Part shown: in pieces, positions 58,976 through 64,000 of the stretch | Layout: every line of letters starts with the position of its first letter | Position numbering within the stretch: position 1 is the first letter of the stretch | Assembly (NCBI GenBank): GCA_001600875.1 | Contig: BCLD01000025.1 | Span: forward strand, 149,988-213,987 | From: Solicoccozyma terricola | Taxonomy: Eukaryota; Basidiomycota; Tremellomycetes; Filobasidiales; Piskurozymaceae | DNA length: 64,000 nucleotides | Direction of reading: 5' to 3' | Program-made: the position numbers and the translations under genes | The notes under the pieces: model-generated | What the model was told of the DNA's origin: nothing | Database searches by the model: none | The model's input: only the letters and a program-made list of their open reading frames with translations

Positions 58976-60043
58976 TGTCAGGGTTCAGGTGATGTGGGAG
59001 GGCGTATTGAAATTCAGAAAGTCGTTCGGAGAGTGTCTCACCGGACTGAGAGTAGGAATCATAGTCGGAATTCTTCCATCCTGGTATCATGATCAGCAAG
59101 CGAAGGTCCTTGATCACCGATTCTCATTGTACGTGTAGCCAGCGCCAGATGGTTCTTGGGCACGGATGCGGGCAAGAGCTTCCGCGGTGGTGGGGGGGCG
59201 GTACACCAATCACGAACAGGGAGCAATAGATGAGAGCAGAACACTCGGTCTGGATCTATTGACGCAGTGAGAAAATAGACGTGATTCCTCATACAGACAT
59301 TGTTCGCAGGCTCTCCACCTGGTTGCTGCCATTGCAGCTGTGGTTGCGCTAGTAGAGCGTCGTTTGTGATCTGCTTGATGGGATCAAAGTCGGACAATGT
59401 CACGGCCTCTAGCAAGGGTGGTGGGAGGCTATCCGACATGGTTGCGCCCCTAACAACAGAAGTCGATTACGGAGGGGAAGAAGAATGTTGAACCACTCTG
59501 ATCACGTATAGAAAGCCTTTCCCCTATGATCCGAGGAAGAAGTGTAGGTCCAGCACATCCAAACGCTATGTTCTGGGCAAGCAAGCATGCATCCGCAAAT
59601 GATGGCAGTTGGGATCGAAATACCGCAGACAGCTGACCACGGAAGCGGACAAGAATAGCGCATGTAATAGGTATCTCGCTACGAATTAACGGGCACCCTC
59701 TACTTCTAGAAACCCTTATGATCCGACCTGCTGTTCTTCACGCCCCACATCGGTTTCTATCCGTTCGCAATATATCGCATAGCCATAGACGACCATAGTC
59801 AAGCGCATCTGTTCGCGCCTTTCGCGTGGCGTGGGGTCTGGGGAAGCCGATGCTCTCACGAGCGAAGGGGGGCACCACGCCGTGGAGAACCCCTGAATTC
59901 CCCTCACCGACGTATTCTTCGCCACCCCTGGCTGGAGAAGAGATGACAAAGTGGTAATCGAGCAGTATAACCGATGGTTCGGCCCCATGGCAGCCTTGGA
60001 CGCTGATCGCAAGGCAGCTGAGCATGTGGTCCCGGTTTCAATC
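58976..60043. other. 1.07 kb without a certain gene
   Basis: A minus-strand frame at 59439-59059 starts MSDSLPPPLLEAVTLSDFDP and could be the start of an acetyltransferase-like or unrelated gene, but continues only as weak sequence. Another frame near 60000-59716 runs out of the LTR. Neither is supported as a gene. Confidence 0.3.
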
Positions 60044-60485
60044 TGTTGAATACAGTATTGTGGTATAAAACTATCCTTCTCTATCTCAGTACAATGCACT
60101 CTATGATGCAGGGATGAGACAGAGAGGATAGCAGGGTTCCGAGGAGATGGGGAAAGTGTCAGGATACGACCTTTCTCAGGCCTATAGCGATTAGGTAAAA
60201 ATGAGGTCTCAATAAAGTCCTTAGATTTTCATCATTAGGCCGGAACAGAAAGTTTCGACCTATGTAGGGATTACAGAACAGAGCAGAGACACCTGAAAGC
60301 TTCAGGAAAGATGCCCAGCACCTGTACCTCTCGATAGATATCCTTGGAACACCCTTAGGTGACTGGAGTTAAGCTTCAAGAGGCATCCTAACATTTGCCA
60401 GATGCCACTCGCGAAAAGCGCCCCATCTCGTACGAGTTGAGTCGAGCTGCAATCACGTGTAACTTTGACACGTGTAAATTCAACA
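60044..60485 (-). repeat. 3' LTR of the copia element, 442 bp
   Basis: On the minus strand the LTR starts TGTTGAATTTACACG at 60485 and ends TATTCAACA at 60044, so its ends are an 8-bp inverted repeat TGTTGAAT/ATTCAACA with the standard TG..CA. A purine-rich tract GAGAGGGAG (60494-60486) directly precedes it, as expected for plus-strand priming. The matching 5' LTR would lie right of the window. Next to the left end is CAATC, a candidate target-site duplication. Confidence 0.85.
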
Positions 60486-60567
60486 CTCCCTCTCAGCGAG
60501 ATTCAAACTCTCCTATCCCTTTCTCCTCGATATGTCTAATATCGTTCTCTCTCCTTCAATAATCCTC

Positions 60568-63500
60568 CTAGTCCTCCAGACCCACAAGCTTGCAATTGTG
60601 GTCGTGTTTAGCTTTCACCAGACCCTTCGTGAGCATGTCTGCGGCTTGATTTGACGTTCCTACATGGAGAATTACTACCACACCTTGGTCCACTCGTTCT
60701 CTGATGAAATGGTACCGTACGTCAATGTGTTTGGTCCGGCTGTGTTTACCAGGGTTCTCGCTAAGTGCTATTGCACCCTGATTATCACAGAAGACAGTGA
60801 ATTGTTCCTGTGGCTGTCCGAGGTCGTTCAAGACTCGAATCAACCAAATTCCCTCCTTTATCGCTTCCGCCATTGCCATATATTCCGCTTCACAGGTCGA
60901 CAGCGCAACAGTGTTCTGTCGATTGGAACCCCAGGATATCGTGGACCCTAGGAACTGGAAGATGTAGCCAGTGGTGGACCTTCTCGTGGCCAAGTCACCG
61001 GCATAATCGGCATCGCAATATCCGACTAAAGGGGTGTCCGAAACCGTCGGTGTTAGGGTCCCTAGTGTTAGGAACCTTCCTGCGGTTCCCTTTAGGTAGC
61101 GTAGCACCCTCTTGGAGACCCGTAGGTGGTCTTCGCTTGGATTATGACTAAATCTACTGAGTAGTCCAACTGCGAACGCGATATCCGGCCGTAACGACTG
61201 GGAGATCCACATGAGCGATCCTACGATGGATTGGTACCATTTCTGACGCCCTACATCCAAGGGGTCGACGTTCAATTCGAGCTTGGTGTCCTCCAGTGGC
61301 GTAGCGATGGTCGTAGCATTCTCCATTCCGAATCGTACGAGAATTCGCTCAATGTAAGCCTGCTGGCTCAGTCGTATAGTCCTAGAGCGACGATTCCGTT
61401 CAAGCTTTAGTCCCAACACGTAAGCTGCCTCTCCCATGTCTGTCCACTTCCACCTATCCTTAAGTGAAGCTTTGACGCCATTGATAGGCCCCATTTGAGG
61501 GGCTGCGATTAGAACATCGTCGACGTATAGGAGAATGTAGCACTCGTCTTTCTCGCGGTAATATAGACCCCAGTCTGAGTCGACTTTCTGGAAGCCCATG
61601 GATAGTAGGTATCCACTGATAAGCTTCCACCACACCCTGGGGGATTGCTTAAGCCCATACAGCGATTTGATTAGCCGTAATCCTGTCGCCGAGGGGTCCG
61701 AGGGTGTGTATCCGGGAGGAAAGACCATGTAGATTTCCTCNTCCAATGTNCCATTCAGGAACGCTGTGTCTGCGTCCATCTGGTGGAGAAGCAGATCCGA
61801 TGNTGCTGTGATAGCCAATAGGAGCCTGAGCGATGTCAGTCTGGCTACTGGAGAGAATGTATCGTCGTAATCGACACCTTCGATTTGACTAAATCCTTGA
61901 GCAACGATTCGAGCCTTAAATTTGGCTATCTCACCGCTAGCATCTCTCTTCGTCTTATACACCCACTTGCTGCCTATTAGCTTACGACCAGGAGGTGTCT
62001 TCACCTCTGTCCAAGTCCCTGTTGAACCAACAGAGTCCAGCTCCGCTTCCATAGCGAGCTTCCATGATGCTGATTCCGGAGAATTCACAGCTTGATTGTA
62101 CGTCAGGGGGTCGATAACAGCGTCGCTGTTCCCCATCATGAAGACGTTTCCGAATGTCAGGTACGACCTGGGTGCGTGTCGCTCGCGGGACCCTCGTCGA
62201 GGAGCGGTTATCGGAGCAACAGCGATTTCTACTGCAGTTTCGATGACAGTTTGAGGTATAGGAGCTTCGTCAACTGTCGCAATAGGGGTGTTTGGAGGGG
62301 CCTCTTCCGGAGGCTCGCTCTCCACTAGTACTGGAGCGATCCGGTCCATTGGTTCCTCAGGTAGAACTCGATGGACTCCCTCTGGATCCTGTAAAGCCTC
62401 TGGGGCTGTAACGACGGTCCTGACAGGGTTGTCAGCGATCGGGATTGACACTTCTTCAATCACTATTGGTGGCGACTCAGCTATCTCAGCTGTCGCTGAT
62501 GACGTCATCGGCAGATTTTCTCCTATACGTTTGAAAACCACATCTCGGCTTCGATGAAATTTGTTACGTTCATCCACCAGTAAATACCCCGTTCCGGTGG
62601 GGTTTTGACCCAGCATTCGACACTTGAGGGCCTTGGCATTCGTTAGGTCATCTTTATGCCTCGTTTCAGGAGGAATTCGGACCCAGCAGACAGCTCCAAA
62701 TGGTTGGAGGTCTTCAAAGTTAGGTCGGCGCTTGAACACGACCTCATGGACTGACTTTCCATCCTTCACTAGCGACAGATTGAGGATGTACACGCAGTAA
62801 TCAAGAGCCAGTCTCCAGAACGCCATATCCATCTTGGCCTCCATCAGCATGGAGCCAGCCATCCCTTTCAACGTCCTATTCCATCGTTCCGCGATGCCGT
62901 TTAACTGGGGGGTGTATGGGGTTGTGACTTGATGGATTATACCCCTACGGGTGAGAAAAGCGGCCATTTGACCCATGTACTCGGTCCCGCCATCCGTACG
63001 CAGTGACTTGATACGTTGGCCAAATGCTCGCTCTATCCATGGCTCATATAGACGGAATGCGTTCAGCACATCCATCGTGCTTTTCGCGACGAGGCCTCGA
63101 ATCCATACGTAGCCGGTAAAGTCATCGATAAAGGTAATGTAGTACACACAGCCGTCGAAGCTAGGCTTAAGCGGCCCCGCAAGGTCTGAATGTACTATCT
63201 CTAGGGGCAGCGATGCTTTAATGGGATGGTCTCCAAACGTGAGACGAGTCGCCTTAGCCACCGCGCAGATATCGCAGTCCTCCATCTTGAATGTTGACGT
63301 CTTGCTGTCTGACGTCCTAATCAAGCCATCCCTCTCGATGTTCTTGATCGTACTGACACCCATGTGGCCCAGCCTGATATGCCATTGGGCCACGGTGTCG
63401 ACTGGCTTGGCNGTGAAAAGCGCAACNCCAGTTGACGATTTGAACGGGGCCAGCTCCATGACGATCTCNCGGAGACGTCCATCGTTCCCGGATCGGNGTA

Positions 63501-64000
63501 NCTTGATATGTACCCCTTCTTTTTCCATGTAGCCACCATCGGTGGTGACTTGAACGTCCCAACCTCTATCCAGCAATAGACCATGAGATAGGAGGTTCGC
63601 AGGGGAACTCGGAAGACAGAANACGTTCGCGACAGTTAGGAAGTGTTCTCGNGACTTCCCTGCAAACATCCTGACAATTCCCTTGGTTCCGGCCTCTACA
63701 GGCCCAGCGGCCGTGATGAAAGGATTCGGACGNCCGAGAGAGGTGGTTGCTGATAGGATGGAGGGGTCATTTACGATNTGTTCGGTNGCCCCNAGATCGA
63801 GAATCCACTTGATTATCGATTTGCCACGGGCGACGTGAAAAACTGCGGAATCCGNAACTCGACAGTTCTCGGAGCTTGTGTATGATAAAGGAGTGGTGAA
63901 ACTCACAGGTACGGGAATGGAGGGGATTTTGGTCCCCTCCTCCCTAGCTAGCCCCACTGTCTCTACAGCAAGGACCTGGGTCGGCCAGGAATTATCACCA
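60568..64000 (-). mobile_element. Ty1/copia retrotransposon Gag-Pol, C-terminal part (5' truncated by window edge)
   Basis: One continuous frame running off the right edge. Order protease-integrase-RT-RNase H defines Ty1/copia. Retropepsin-like segment KWILDxGxTExIVND near 63800 (x marks undefined bases). GAG-preintegrase/zinc finger WHIRLGHMGVSTIKNIERDG with CDICAVAKATRL (63390-63250). Integrase core HSDLAGPLKP, FIDDFTGYVWI, LRTDGGTEYMGQMAA, GIAERWNRTLKGMAGSML (63200-62840). RT from ESASWKLAMEAELDSV through GRKLIGSKWVYKTKRDASG and VARLTSLRLLLAI to CYILLYVDDVLIAAP (near 61530). RNase H: GYCDADYAGDLATRRSTTGY and STCEAEYMAMAEA, then HIDVRYHFIRERV. Stop at 60568-60570. Apart from N bases the frame has no stops or shifts, so the copy is probably young. 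LTR at 60044-60485. Confidence 0.93.

Noticed and set aside
59716..60099. 128-codon minus-strand frame
   Set aside because: Starts inside the copia LTR and runs out of it; no domain, most likely fortuitous.

Overview
The window looks like draft nuclear sequence of a filamentous or yeast-like fungus, most likely a basidiomycete. Almost every multi-exon gene carries many short introns (about 50-80 nt) with GT..AG borders and CTRAC-type branch points. Fungal-only families dominate: Zn2Cys6 regulators, lactose-permease/hexose type MFS carriers, an ACS-type MFS carrier and a tandem ABCG transporter. Scattered N bases show unresolved assembly positions. A Tremellomycete-like yeast is my best guess, but that is inference from gene structure only. 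I saw no rRNA, tRNA or CRISPR array.

Region 1 (1-18.7 kb) is a carbohydrate block: a sugar MFS carrier (5' end cut by the window edge), a fungal transcription factor, a second sugar carrier, a GH1 beta-glucosidase, a GH78 alpha-L-rhamnosidase and a divergent Zn2Cys6 regulator. Neither glycosidase shows a signal peptide. The set fits uptake of a rhamno-glucoside (such as a plant flavonoid rutinoside) followed by deglycosylation inside the cell. A decayed MFS permease (55.8-56.6 kb) and a GH78-like scrap (57.6-57.8 kb) suggest a second, dying module of the same kind.

Region 2 (18.7-27.3 kb) holds a poorly coding stretch, an intronless secreted protein with bacterial-type domains, transaldolase with a 12-nt microexon, and a small Zn2Cys6 regulator.

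Region 3 (27.6-38.9 kb) reads as an organic acid catabolic cluster: an ACS-family MFS carrier divergent from a tartrate/D-malate dehydrogenase, a fungal transcription factor, a D-glycerate 3-kinase, an unrecognised gene and a divergent GAPDH paralog. Together they could take tartrate through D-glycerate and 3-phosphoglycerate into central metabolism.

Region 4 (39.0-55.0 kb) carries an NTF2/SnoaL-like protein, a cysteine-rich secreted protein, a full-size ABCG transporter (5.5 kb), a multi-glycosylated membrane protein, a small hypothetical protein and an intronless bacterial-like SDR.

Region 5 (55.0-64.0 kb) contains pseudogenes, a short PH-domain gene and the 3' part of a Ty1/copia retrotransposon with a complete 442-bp LTR. 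The element runs off the right edge.
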